NCBI GenBank assembly: GCA_039714535.1
Contig: JBDLJC010000002.1
Coordinates: forward strand, 62,001-126,000
DNA: 64,000 nt
DNA from: JAGXFP01 sp039714535
GTDB lineage: Bacteria; Desulfobacterota; Desulfobulbia; Desulfobulbales; JAGXFP01
Reading direction: 5' to 3'
The notes beneath the pieces were generated by a model. It had not been told where the DNA came from, did not search any database, and was given only the letters and a program-made list of their open reading frames with translations. Position 1 is the first letter of the stretch. Each line of letters begins with the position of its first letter. Below are positions 1-7,883 of the stretch, piece after piece. Position numbers and translations under genes: made by a program.

Positions 1-282
1 GAGTGGGGTACCGGTTGGATCCGCGGCCATGATTTCGTCAGCAGTCAGGACCAGGAGTCCGTTTATTTTGTTCTCTATGACTGGGAGGAAAATCCGCCCC
101 AAGTGACCTTGTTAAGGAGAAATGTCGAAGGGGCCGAGGAAATCGCCAAAATCGAGGTGCCGGCCGATCTTTTCTACGAGGCGGCCCGTGAGGACGGGTA
201 TCGGGTCGGGGTTGGCGTGCACCCCCTGAACCAGACCCTGAAGGAATGGCTAAATAAAGCTATTCATGGCGCGGCTTTTTAG
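1..282 (+). CDS. C-terminal part of an unrecognised protein (5' end outside window)
   Basis: Frame 1 is open from the first base to a TAG at 280-282, giving 93 residues with no start inside the window. The peptide is mixed and soluble, with an aspartate/glutamate-rich first half (a YDWEENPP stretch near residues 27-34) and a C-terminus ending GAAF. I recognise no family and see no membrane segment. It lies 52 bp upstream of the rubrerythrin gene on the same strand. Being coding rather than chance is supported by an uninterrupted frame and ordinary codon use. Confidence 0.6.
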   Translation, partial: EWGTGWIRGHDFVSSQDQESVYFVLYDWEENPPQVTLLRRNVEGAEEIAKIEVPADLFYEAAREDGYRVGVGVHPLNQTLKEWLNKAIHGAAF

Positions 283-334
283 ATCAACGGAAAAGCCAGC
301 AAATCATATTAATTAATTGCATAAGGATATGCCA

Positions 335-910
335 ATGGGATCATTAAAGGGAACTAAAACCGAGAAAAACATCCTGACTGCCTTTGCCGGCGAGTCCCAG
401 GCCCGCAACCGCTACTCCTTTTTTGCCAAACAGGCCAAGAAGGAAGGCTATGAGCAGATTTCAGCCATCTTCGAAGAAACCGCCGAGCAGGAAAGGGCCC
501 ACGCGAAAAGGCTGTTCAAATTTCTGGAGGGTGGCGAAGCTGAAATAACCGCCTCCTTTCCAGCCGGTAAGATCGGCAGTACCGTTGAAAATCTGCAGGA
601 AGCGGCTGCCGGAGAGAATTATGAGTATTCCTCCATGTACCCGGGTTTTGCCAAGATTGCCCGGGATGAGGGCTTTGAGGAAATTGCTGCGGTCATGCTG
701 GCTATTGCCGTGGCCGAAAAGATGCACGAGAGTCGGTATCTGGCCCTGATTGCCAATATCGAGAATGGCCGAGTATTCAGGAAAGACGCCGAGACCACGT
801 GGAAGTGCCGGAAATGCGGTTATGTCCATCAGGGTAATGAGGCGCCCGATGAGTGCCCGGCTTGTGCCCATCCCCAGTCCTACTACGAGGTCAAGGCGGA
901 AAACTGGTAG
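335..910 (+). CDS. rbr: Rubrerythrin
   Basis: Non-haem diiron peroxidase that reduces hydrogen peroxide in the cytoplasm of anaerobes. The N-terminal ferritin-like domain (about residues 1-145) carries the diiron helices, including the ESQAR motif near residue 20 and EQERAH near 50. The C-terminal rubredoxin-like domain has two Cys pairs, C158/C161 and C174/C177, binding one Fe. Length is 191 aa, as usual for the family. A TTG at 317 and an ATG at 329 are also in frame, but the AAGGA at 323-327 is well spaced only for the ATG at 335. It heads a compact run with desulfoferrodoxin and ferritin. Confidence 0.95.
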   Translation: MGSLKGTKTEKNILTAFAGESQARNRYSFFAKQAKKEGYEQISAIFEETAEQERAHAKRLFKFLEGGEAEITASFPAGKIGSTVENLQEAAAGENYEYSSMYPGFAKIARDEGFEEIAAVMLAIAVAEKMHESRYLALIANIENGRVFRKDAETTWKCRKCGYVHQGNEAPDECPACAHPQSYYEVKAENW

Positions 911-937
911 TCAAAATTATTAAAGGAGGAGATTAAA

Positions 938-1312
938 ATGGCAGAACGACTGGAAGTGTACAAATGTGAGCAGTGTGGCAATATTGTTGAGGTGTTGCAC
1001 GGGGGAGTTGGCAGTCTGGTCTGTTGCGGGCAGGATATGGTCCTCTTTACCGCCAATACCGTTGATGCGGCCAAGGAAAAACATGTCCCGGTCGTTGAGA
1101 AAATCGATGGCGGCTACAAGGTAATGCTCGGCTCGGTGCCCCACCCCATGGAGGACAGTCATTATATTGAGTGGATCGAACTGGTTGTCGGAGACAAAGC
1201 CTATCGGCAGTTCCTCAATCCCGGTGATGCGCCGGAGGCGGTTTTTACCATAGAGGCGGCGGCGGTCACTGCCCGGGCCTATTGTAACCTGCACGGACTG
1301 TGGAGCAGTTGA
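938..1312 (+). CDS. dfx: Desulfoferrodoxin (superoxide reductase, two-iron type)
   Basis: Reduces superoxide to peroxide without making oxygen; the peroxide can then go to the adjacent rubrerythrin. Both iron centres are visible in the 124-aa product. Centre I (desulforedoxin-like) is C10, C13, C29 and C30. Centre II is H49, H69, H75, C116 and H119, with the conserved E47-K48 just before H49. A strong ribosome site, AAAGGAGGAG, precedes the ATG. The gene lies 27 bp after rubrerythrin and one base before ferritin, so the three are probably co-transcribed. Confidence 0.95.
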   Translation: MAERLEVYKCEQCGNIVEVLHGGVGSLVCCGQDMVLFTANTVDAAKEKHVPVVEKIDGGYKVMLGSVPHPMEDSHYIEWIELVVGDKAYRQFLNPGDAPEAVFTIEAAAVTARAYCNLHGLWSS

Positions 1313-1313
1313 T

Positions 1314-1820
1314 ATGTTAAGCAAAAAAATGGGAAAGGCCTTGAACGGCCAGATCAATGCTGAGATATATTCTTCCTATATGTACCTGTCGATGTCCGCC
1401 TGGTTCGAGCAGACCGGTCTGGCCGGACTGGCCAACTGGATGCGTCAACAGGCCCAGGAGGAGATGTTCCATGCCATGAAAATTTTTGATTTCGTCAACG
1501 AAAGGGGCGCGCGGGTTATTTTGGAGGCGATTGCCCCGCCGCCAACCGACTGGCAATCAGCCCTTGACGTCTTCCAGGCCACCTTGGCCCATGAACAAAA
1601 GGTCACGGGCCTGATCAACGATTTAACCAACCTCGCCCTGGATGAACGGGACCATGCCACCAATATCTTTTTGCAGTGGTTCATCTCGGAGCAGGTCGAA
1701 GAGGAGTCCGGCGTCGGCGCCGTCCTCGATAAGCTTAAACTGATCGGCAAGGAGTCGGGCGGTCTGTTCGCTCTCGACCAGGAGCTGGGCCAGAGGATTT
1801 TCACGCCCCCTGCTAAATGA
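1314..1820 (+). CDS. ftnA: Ferritin
   Basis: Cytoplasmic 24-mer iron-storage protein, 168 aa, typical of bacterial non-haem ferritins. Ferroxidase ligands can be read at E17, E50 and H53, with later acidic ligands in the helix around residues 94-107. The N-terminal MLSKKM and the INAEIYSSYMY helix are characteristic. It starts one base after the superoxide reductase stop, which implies translational coupling. Storing iron beside superoxide and peroxide reductases limits Fenton chemistry during oxygen exposure. Confidence 0.93.
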   Translation: MLSKKMGKALNGQINAEIYSSYMYLSMSAWFEQTGLAGLANWMRQQAQEEMFHAMKIFDFVNERGARVILEAIAPPPTDWQSALDVFQATLAHEQKVTGLINDLTNLALDERDHATNIFLQWFISEQVEEESGVGAVLDKLKLIGKESGGLFALDQELGQRIFTPPAK

Positions 1821-1950
1821 ATGGTCTGCATTGTTGACTGATGTGCCCGAGATTATCTTTGGGCATATCGCTCAGCAATGGAGAATAAATTATTAAGAAA
1901 TTCCGCCTCCGGCGGGCAACGTCGGTTGGTTAACCGGCAGGAGAACCAAG
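1821..1950. other. Intergenic leader with short hairpins before the flavodiiron gene
   Basis: An 8-bp imperfect stem pairs ATGTGCCC with GGGCATAT (about 1840-1867), and a perfect 5-bp CCGCC/GGCGG hairpin lies at about 1903-1915. Neither is followed by a T-run, so I do not call a terminator. The ribosome site of the flavodiiron gene (CAGGAGAA) is at about 1938-1945. Confidence 0.3.
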
Positions 1951-3144
1951 ATGAGCGTAAGAGAGATCAAGGAAAATGTCTTTTGGGTCGGCGCTGTGGA
2001 CTGGAATATCCGGGATTTCCACGGTTATTCGACGGACCAGGGTACCACCTATAACGCCTATCTTATAAAGGATGAGAAGATAGCATTGTTTGACACGGTC
2101 AAACGAAATTTCAAAGATGAACTTCTTTTTCACATAAGAGAACTGACCGATCCGGAGAAAATCGATTACCTCATCGTTAACCATGTGGAAATGGACCATT
2201 CCGGTTCACTGCCGGAGATGATCGACCTGATCAAACCGGAAAAAATCTTCTGTTCCAAAAACGGCATGAAGGCGATGATCGATCATTTTCACCACGAAGA
2301 TTGGCCCTACGAGGTGGTGAAGACCGGCGATTCGATCAGTCTGGGCAGCAAGACCGTGACCTTTCTCGAAACGCCAATGCTCCACTGGCCGGATTCAATG
2401 TTTTCATACATCAATGAAGACAAACTGCTGATCTCCTCCGATGCCTTTGGCCAGCATCTGGCCACCGTCGAACGTTTTGCCGATGAAGTAGATCAATGTG
2501 ATCTGCTCCATAGCGCCACCAAATACTATGCCAACATCCTGATGCTGTTCTCTCCTAATGTCCAGCGGTTGCTGGCCAAGGTTGGTGAGCTGGGTTTGGA
2601 GATCGAGATGATTGCTCCGGACCACGGCCTGATCTGGCGGGAAAATCCCGGCTTCATCCTTGAGGCCTACGATCGTTGGAGCAGGCCTACCCTGGCCAAT
2701 AAGGCCCTGGTGATCTATGATTCCATGTGGCACAGCACCGAGTTGATGGCCAAGTCCATCTGCAGTGAGATCGCCAAGGCCGGGATTGAGGCAAAGTTGC
2801 TGAACCTTAAGATCAATCATCGCAGCGATGTCATGACCGAGGTTCTGGATGCCAAGGCCCTGATCTTCGGCTCGCCGACCCTCAATAATGGGATGTTGCC
2901 GACCATGGGTGATTTCCTGACCTACCTTAAAGGTTTGCGGCCCAAGGGGCAGGTGGCGGCGGCCTTTGGCTCATTCGGCTGGAGCGGTGAGGCAGTCAAA
3001 CATATCAACGGCTATCTGGAAGATATGAAGCTCGAACTGGCCCATCCAGGTCTGAGGGTAAAAAATGTGCCCAGGGAAAAAGATTTTGCCGGCTGCCGGG
3101 AGCTCGCCACTGCCGTTGTCAAAGCAATGCAAAAAGCTGATTGA
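1951..3144 (+). CDS. roo: Flavodiiron protein (rubredoxin:oxygen oxidoreductase, FprA family)
   Basis: Terminal cytoplasmic reductase of O2 to water (some members also reduce NO). The N-terminal metallo-beta-lactamase domain has the diiron motif H78-x-E80-x-D82-H83. A C-terminal flavodoxin domain (about residues 250-395) binds FMN; the YDSMWHSTE segment is its phosphate-binding loop. Length 397 aa is standard for the two-domain class, with no rubredoxin or NADH-oxidase extension. Its rubredoxin electron donor is not in the window. The stop overlaps the next gene's ATG by one base. Confidence 0.95.
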   Translation: MSVREIKENVFWVGAVDWNIRDFHGYSTDQGTTYNAYLIKDEKIALFDTVKRNFKDELLFHIRELTDPEKIDYLIVNHVEMDHSGSLPEMIDLIKPEKIFCSKNGMKAMIDHFHHEDWPYEVVKTGDSISLGSKTVTFLETPMLHWPDSMFSYINEDKLLISSDAFGQHLATVERFADEVDQCDLLHSATKYYANILMLFSPNVQRLLAKVGELGLEIEMIAPDHGLIWRENPGFILEAYDRWSRPTLANKALVIYDSMWHSTELMAKSICSEIAKAGIEAKLLNLKINHRSDVMTEVLDAKALIFGSPTLNNGMLPTMGDFLTYLKGLRPKGQVAAAFGSFGWSGEAVKHINGYLEDMKLELAHPGLRVKNVPREKDFAGCRELATAVVKAMQKAD

Positions 3145-3941
3145 TGAACCCTCTCGAAATCGTTGGCCGGACCCCGAAAAACAACTGTGGCGAATGCGGT
3201 TTTCCGACCTGTCTGGCCTTTGGTGCGGCGGTGTGTGCCACCGGGTTTGATCCGCAGAAATGTCCTTATATAAAGCTAGAGGGACTCGAGGTTGAAAGCT
3301 GTGGCGTTGACCTTGAAGATGCGGCCCGGCAACGGGACCTTGCTCTGGTCGAGCATCTGAAAGGCAAGATCGACGGGGCTGATTTCGACACGCTGATCCC
3401 TAAACTGGGGGCGGTCCGCTCCGAAAAGTCGCCCGATGTCATGACCTTTTTCTATCTGGGTCAGAGGGTGGAGTTGTCCAAAACCGGAATTCTGCTCGGT
3501 GGCAGTGAACCGGAAGACCCCCGCGACCAAATCCTGCTTTATAACTATGTTTATTCCGGCGGTGGCCGCGAGACTGACGGTGAATGGATCGGCATGGAAA
3601 GTATGCCCAACTCCATTGCCAAGGTCAGGACTTTGTTCACCTACTGCGAGGCCCCGCTGGCCCGGTTGTTCACAGGGCGGCGGGTCAGGGAGTTGGCTGA
3701 TGGGATTGCCCGGGCCGGTGGGCAGGGGGTCGAGGACGAAACCGCCGATCTGGCTTTGCAGTTTCAGGTTCTGCCGAAGATCCCCCAGCGGATACTGTTC
3801 TGGGAAGAAGAACCGGAAGACGGTTTCGAAGCAAAAGTCAAAATCCTTTATGACCATCGCGCCCTAGATTATCTCGATATAGAGTCCCTGATATTTTCCA
3901 GCGAGCGGCTGGCTGAGCGTCTTGCCTTGCTCCTTTCCTGA
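3144..3941 (+). CDS. Fe-S cluster domain plus DUF3786 protein
   Basis: The 265-aa product begins with a small cysteine cluster (CGECGFPTC, then two further Cys by residue 40) of the type found at the start of acetyl-CoA synthase/CODH-associated and corrinoid Fe-S proteins. The rest resembles DUF3786, a domain of unknown function common in Desulfobacterota. ATG at 3144 shares its A with the TGA of the flavodiiron gene, so translation is probably coupled. It may be a small electron-transfer or sensing protein; the specific role is unknown. Confidence 0.75.
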   Translation: MNPLEIVGRTPKNNCGECGFPTCLAFGAAVCATGFDPQKCPYIKLEGLEVESCGVDLEDAARQRDLALVEHLKGKIDGADFDTLIPKLGAVRSEKSPDVMTFFYLGQRVELSKTGILLGGSEPEDPRDQILLYNYVYSGGGRETDGEWIGMESMPNSIAKVRTLFTYCEAPLARLFTGRRVRELADGIARAGGQGVEDETADLALQFQVLPKIPQRILFWEEEPEDGFEAKVKILYDHRALDYLDIESLIFSSERLAERLALLLS

Positions 3942-3963
3942 TCAAAAAAAGAAAGGTACGAGT

Positions 3964-4632
3964 ATGCGCGAACGTGCTTTGAAAAAAAATATCATTGCCC
4001 TTCTTAATTCCGGCGATCTGGCCGGGATGTTGGCCTTACAGGAAACTTATCCCAGATATAAGCTTGTTAATCCCCTGATCGGTTGCCTCTGTAATACTGA
4101 TGAAATGATCAAATGGCTCGCGGTCAGTGCCCTTGGTCAAATCGTGGCCGGAGTTGCCACTGCGGATATGGAGTCTGGCCGGGTGGTAATGCGTCGCTTT
4201 ATGTGGATGCTGAATGATGAGTCCGGCGGGATTGGCTGGGGCGTGCCGGAAGCCATGGCTGAGGTAATGGCCTGCCATGCCGGATTGGCGGCAGAGTATG
4301 CCCATATATTGGTGGCCAACATGCGGGAGGAGGGTAACTTCCTGGAGCTGCCGATGCTGCAACGCGGCCTGATGTGGGGTCTTGGCCGCCTGGCTGGCGC
4401 CCGGCCCGCGTTAATGAAAAAGAAGAATACTGCAAAGTACCTGGGCCAGTATCTTGATTCTGACGACCCGGAAGTTAGAGGTCGGGCCATCTGGGCCATG
4501 GACCAACTCGGAGACCTAAAACCGGCGGGGCTGACACCGTTGCTCCATGATAATGCTTTGGTGACTATCTATCAGGATCAGCAGATAAAGTCCTATACCG
4601 TTGGCGAGTTGGCGAAAACGGTATTGAGGTGA
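3964..4632 (+). CDS. DVU0298-like HEAT-repeat protein
   Basis: 222-aa soluble helical protein. The central part (about residues 70-100: VVMRRFMWMLNDESGG and the following IGWG-PEAM segment) matches what I recall of the DVU0298 family of sulfate reducers. A HEAT-like repeat (DDPEVRGRAIWAMDQLG) sits near residues 164-180. Function is unknown; HEAT folds usually mediate protein contacts. ATG 3964 is preceded by GAAAGG, and an earlier in-frame start at 3922 would overlap the previous gene. Same strand and tight spacing suggest co-transcription with the flavodiiron block. Confidence 0.75.
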   Translation: MRERALKKNIIALLNSGDLAGMLALQETYPRYKLVNPLIGCLCNTDEMIKWLAVSALGQIVAGVATADMESGRVVMRRFMWMLNDESGGIGWGVPEAMAEVMACHAGLAAEYAHILVANMREEGNFLELPMLQRGLMWGLGRLAGARPALMKKKNTAKYLGQYLDSDDPEVRGRAIWAMDQLGDLKPAGLTPLLHDNALVTIYQDQQIKSYTVGELAKTVLR

Positions 4633-5080
4633 AAAAGATTAGCACTCACAATAAATATTCAGATCCTCAAAAATCGACTGTCCGTGCTTAGCGAAGAGGC
4701 AAGTTTGTTGTCCCTTTGGCATGAAACTAAAGGCCACAAACGTGGCCGAATTAACGCTTCTGGTAAGCGAAGACCAAATGGAAGATTTTCAGAAACACAA
4801 ATTGGGACAGACTTATAAAAAAGGTTGCCTTTAAATTCCATTTTCTATATAAGATTAAAAGTGTCCTATTTAAACCATGCTGTTTTTCGGGCCCCATTGC
4901 TTTCTGTTGTAACAGGCTCTGCGGCCGACAAGGGATTTCTACTTAATAATAATCCCCAAACATGAGGGCTTCTAACATGGTCAGATTCTCTCAAAATCCT
5001 TTTAAAATTAAGTACGGCAAACAAATCGAGTGGTCTTGGCCTGGCGCCGCTGCTCATGGCAGATATGTGGAGGTTGTCTG
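4633..5080. other. 448-bp gene-free stretch
   Basis: No convincing reading frame. It contains a GGCCAC/GTGGCC hairpin near 4731-4746. A segment near 4800-4815 (AATTGGGACAGACTT) resembles the TGGGGACAGA-type sequences that recur beside REP-associated transposases. It should also hold the promoter of the Rrf2 gene, but I cannot assign a -35/-10 pair with confidence. Confidence 0.4.
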
Positions 5081-5542
5081 ATGAAACTTACCCGGGCAGG
5101 AGAATATGCGGTTCGCTGTGTCTTATATCTTGCCAGTCAGGGCCAGGGAGCCTTGGTAAGTAGGCGCTTGATTGCCGATTATTTTGATATCCCGGCCAGC
5201 TTTCTGGCCAAGATTGCCCAGCAGCTGGCCAAGGTCGGTTTGATTGACATCAGGCAGGGGGCCAAAGGCGGCTACGTTCTTCTCAAAAATCCGGCGGACA
5301 TAACCATGCTGGAGGTGGTAGAGGCTATAATAGGTGAAATAGCCCTTAACGATTGTGTGACCAGCTCCGACACCTGCCGAAATAGCAATAACTGCGCCGT
5401 AAACCGGGTCTGGACCAAGGCCCGCAACCAGTTACGGGCGACTTTGGCCGAAGTAACTTTTATCGATCTCTTGCATGAAAAATCCTGTTTTATTTTTCCG
5501 CAGCCACAACAGATTGACATTTCCAAGGCAGGTAATAGATAA
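5081..5542 (+). CDS. Rrf2-family transcriptional regulator with Fe-S type cysteines
   Basis: 153 aa. The N-terminal winged helix-turn-helix (MKLTRAGEYAVRC onward) and the GYVLLKNPADIT wing are diagnostic of Rrf2/IscR/NsrR proteins. Three cysteines spaced C-x6-C-x5-C (residues about 104-117) match the Fe-S-binding loop, so the protein probably senses Fe-S status, NO, oxygen or redox. The start is fixed by the GGAGG at 5069-5073. It is followed after only 8 bp by the AAA+ ATPase gene and then the cbb3 operon, which makes both plausible targets; this is inferred from position. Confidence 0.9.
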   Translation: MKLTRAGEYAVRCVLYLASQGQGALVSRRLIADYFDIPASFLAKIAQQLAKVGLIDIRQGAKGGYVLLKNPADITMLEVVEAIIGEIALNDCVTSSDTCRNSNNCAVNRVWTKARNQLRATLAEVTFIDLLHEKSCFIFPQPQQIDISKAGNR

Positions 5543-5550
5543 TTAACCAC

Positions 5551-7800
5551 ATGTCTACTGACCCCCAAAAAATACTCCTGCTTGGCTCAAATGTCCTGAT
5601 CAACAGCCTGCCGATCAAAGAAGTTAGTCTCCTGCACGAAGGCAGTCTGCCCGCCTACGGCTACAATCCCGGTGACTCACTGGAGTTGCTGGCCGGAAAA
5701 GTCTCAGTTGAAGAGGGCCGTCAGGAGCAATGCCTGACTTGGCTTAACTCCCTTAAGGACCAGTACAGCCCCGAAGTGGAAATCAGGAGCAGGACTTACG
5801 GCGACCAGAAAGAGGTTTATCAGTTCTTCAAGAGACGTAAATCTGCCGACCAAGATCCCTCCCAAGGCTGGTTCATGTTCCACCAGATTCTGCCGCCGGA
5901 AGGCCGCAGTGAAAAAGAACCGCGCCTAAATCTAGAACGGGGGAGTGAGGATATCTTCACGGGTAATAACGGGATCATGGTTATTGATGATGGAGGCAAG
6001 CCGCCGACCGCAGCAGCACAGTTAAAAAAACAGAACCCCGGAGCCTGGGTAATCGGTATGGGCATCAGTGTTGCCCACTGGCATGAATGGGCAGATCACT
6101 TCGGCAAAGACTTCTGCCTGTTCTGCCGTCTGTCCGATCTTGAAACCACCAGGATGGAGATGGACAGTGGTCTCATCTGGGAAACCCTCACCGCCATGAC
6201 CATGCGAGCCCTGCAATCTGCGGAAGTAGGCCTATGGAACCCGGACACCAGAAAATTCCGTTGTCATATAATCATCGAAATGTTCCCCCATGGCATCCTT
6301 TATCTGGGTCCGGAAGGAGTATTGCTCAGGCACCGCAAGGCCAGTCAGCCGGAAAAAAGCTCGCCCCGACACCGGGGATCAGTGCCCTGCTATGACACTC
6401 TGGTCACTTCGATGCTGGCCCAGGACTGTATCAGGACCGGTCGTCTGATGGCCTGCCAGAATTACTTCTACAGTTTTTCGGAGATGGTCCTGAAGAACTG
6501 GCAGTTCCTCTATGACCACGGCTATTCGTTTGACGACCAGTTGCGCTTGCCAAAGCTTGATTTTCCACCAACCTGCGGAATCGCTCAGGACTGTGCGAAA
6601 GCAGAATCCCCCGCCGATCCTTTCCTGATCGAACTTAGGGCCGCCGATCCTGGCTTTGATCAGGCACTGGAGCTTGTTTCACGGCAAAGCTGGACCAGCG
6701 AAAAAAAGGAGGCGATCCGCAGATTTTTCCCTTTCCAGACCGCTTTGACGTTCGCCGCCGGCAAAAAAGACGGTCTGCCGGATAACTATCTGGGCATTAT
6801 CACGGAGGTCCTCCATTACCTGAAAGACGAAGTCTGCTGGGACAATGGTTTCGACAACCTGCGCCTGTTCCATGTCGGCAACCTTCGGACTACCGATCCG
6901 GTAGAGGTAGACGGCGTGACAACTCTCCAGAACGTTATGGACAGTTACGTCAGCCGCGATCATTTCCTGCGGCCTTTGAACATTGGCGTCTTCGGACCAC
7001 CAGGTTCCGGCAAGTCCTTTGCGATCAAGGAGATCGCCCGGGTGATCTCCCATAAGTTCGACCATAATCCTTTCGAATTTTTTGAATTCAACCTGACCCA
7101 GTTCGACGGACCAGACGAGATCAACTCGGCGATCGAACCGGTCCGTGCTTCAGTGGCCAAGGGCATGGTACCCATCGTTTTCTGGGACGAGTTCGACTGC
7201 CGCTACGACGGCCACGAGTTCGGTTATCTTCGCTACTTCCTGCCATCCATGCAGGATGGCGTCACTTATGTGCATGGCATACCCTACAATATCGGTCGCG
7301 CCATCTTCGTTTTTGCCGGCGGCGTCAAGCATAGCTGGGAAAATATGGAGCAACTCCTCCACAGTGAAAACAATGAGATGGTAAAGACCCTGAAAATCCC
7401 GGATTTCCTTAGCCGTCTGCGGGTGGTCCTCGATATCGACGGCATCGACCTGCCTGAGCAATATCTGGTCAACTCCGCTAGCCCCGAGCACTTATCAGAC
7501 CTGCGCCGCATTCTGCTGAAACGGGCTTTTATTATCGCCCACCAGATGGATACCCACTGGAAAAAAGCGGCCCGCAAAACCTCCGGTCTCCTGCTGCGAC
7601 TGTTGTTGGCTGATTATAAATTTGGCGCCCGTTCCATCGAGGCGGTAATCGAATCAAGTGGCGCCGCCGACCGGTTGGTCTACGGGTTGCCGGAGCTGAT
7701 TGCTCCGTCCGCGGCCAGAATCCACGCCGACTGGCGAATAGACCTGGAAAGACGGGTCGATCAGCTCCGCAAGAACGAAGGGTTACGCGGTGTTTGGTGA
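5551..7800 (+). CDS. Large AAA+ ATPase of the RyR-domain ATPase type
   Basis: 749 aa with no signal or membrane segment. The C-terminal half is an AAA+ module: Walker A GPPGSGKS at 482-489 and Walker B ending D546-E547 (VFWDEFD). Residues about 145-300 (VIDDGG, the CRLSDLE...LIWE segment) resemble the ribokinase-like N-terminal region of RyR-domain ATPases as I remember them. The AAA part also matches that group (RPLNIGVFGPPGSGKS, IGRAIFVFAGG). I cannot identify an RyR repeat itself. It sits 8 bp behind the Rrf2 gene in one operon. The function is not established; such ATPases have been discussed in nucleotide-signalling contexts. Confidence 0.7.
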   Translation: MSTDPQKILLLGSNVLINSLPIKEVSLLHEGSLPAYGYNPGDSLELLAGKVSVEEGRQEQCLTWLNSLKDQYSPEVEIRSRTYGDQKEVYQFFKRRKSADQDPSQGWFMFHQILPPEGRSEKEPRLNLERGSEDIFTGNNGIMVIDDGGKPPTAAAQLKKQNPGAWVIGMGISVAHWHEWADHFGKDFCLFCRLSDLETTRMEMDSGLIWETLTAMTMRALQSAEVGLWNPDTRKFRCHIIIEMFPHGILYLGPEGVLLRHRKASQPEKSSPRHRGSVPCYDTLVTSMLAQDCIRTGRLMACQNYFYSFSEMVLKNWQFLYDHGYSFDDQLRLPKLDFPPTCGIAQDCAKAESPADPFLIELRAADPGFDQALELVSRQSWTSEKKEAIRRFFPFQTALTFAAGKKDGLPDNYLGIITEVLHYLKDEVCWDNGFDNLRLFHVGNLRTTDPVEVDGVTTLQNVMDSYVSRDHFLRPLNIGVFGPPGSGKSFAIKEIARVISHKFDHNPFEFFEFNLTQFDGPDEINSAIEPVRASVAKGMVPIVFWDEFDCRYDGHEFGYLRYFLPSMQDGVTYVHGIPYNIGRAIFVFAGGVKHSWENMEQLLHSENNEMVKTLKIPDFLSRLRVVLDIDGIDLPEQYLVNSASPEHLSDLRRILLKRAFIIAHQMDTHWKKAARKTSGLLLRLLLADYKFGARSIEAVIESSGAADRLVYGLPELIAPSAARIHADWRIDLERRVDQLRKNEGLRGVW

Positions 7801-7802
7801 TT

Positions 7803-7814
7803 AAACAGCTGTTT
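7803..7814. promoter_or_regulatory. Palindrome upstream of the cbb3 operon
   Basis: AAACAGCTGTTT is a perfect 12-bp palindrome just after the ATPase stop and about 70 bp before ccoN. It could be an operator for a dimeric regulator or the stem of a weak hairpin. No consensus FNR half-site pair is evident beside it. Confidence 0.25.
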
Positions 7815-7883
7815 TACGGACAACGTACTGATATTATTAACTAAGTAACAAAGGGAGTAGTTAATCAAAATGGGGAGGCACAT

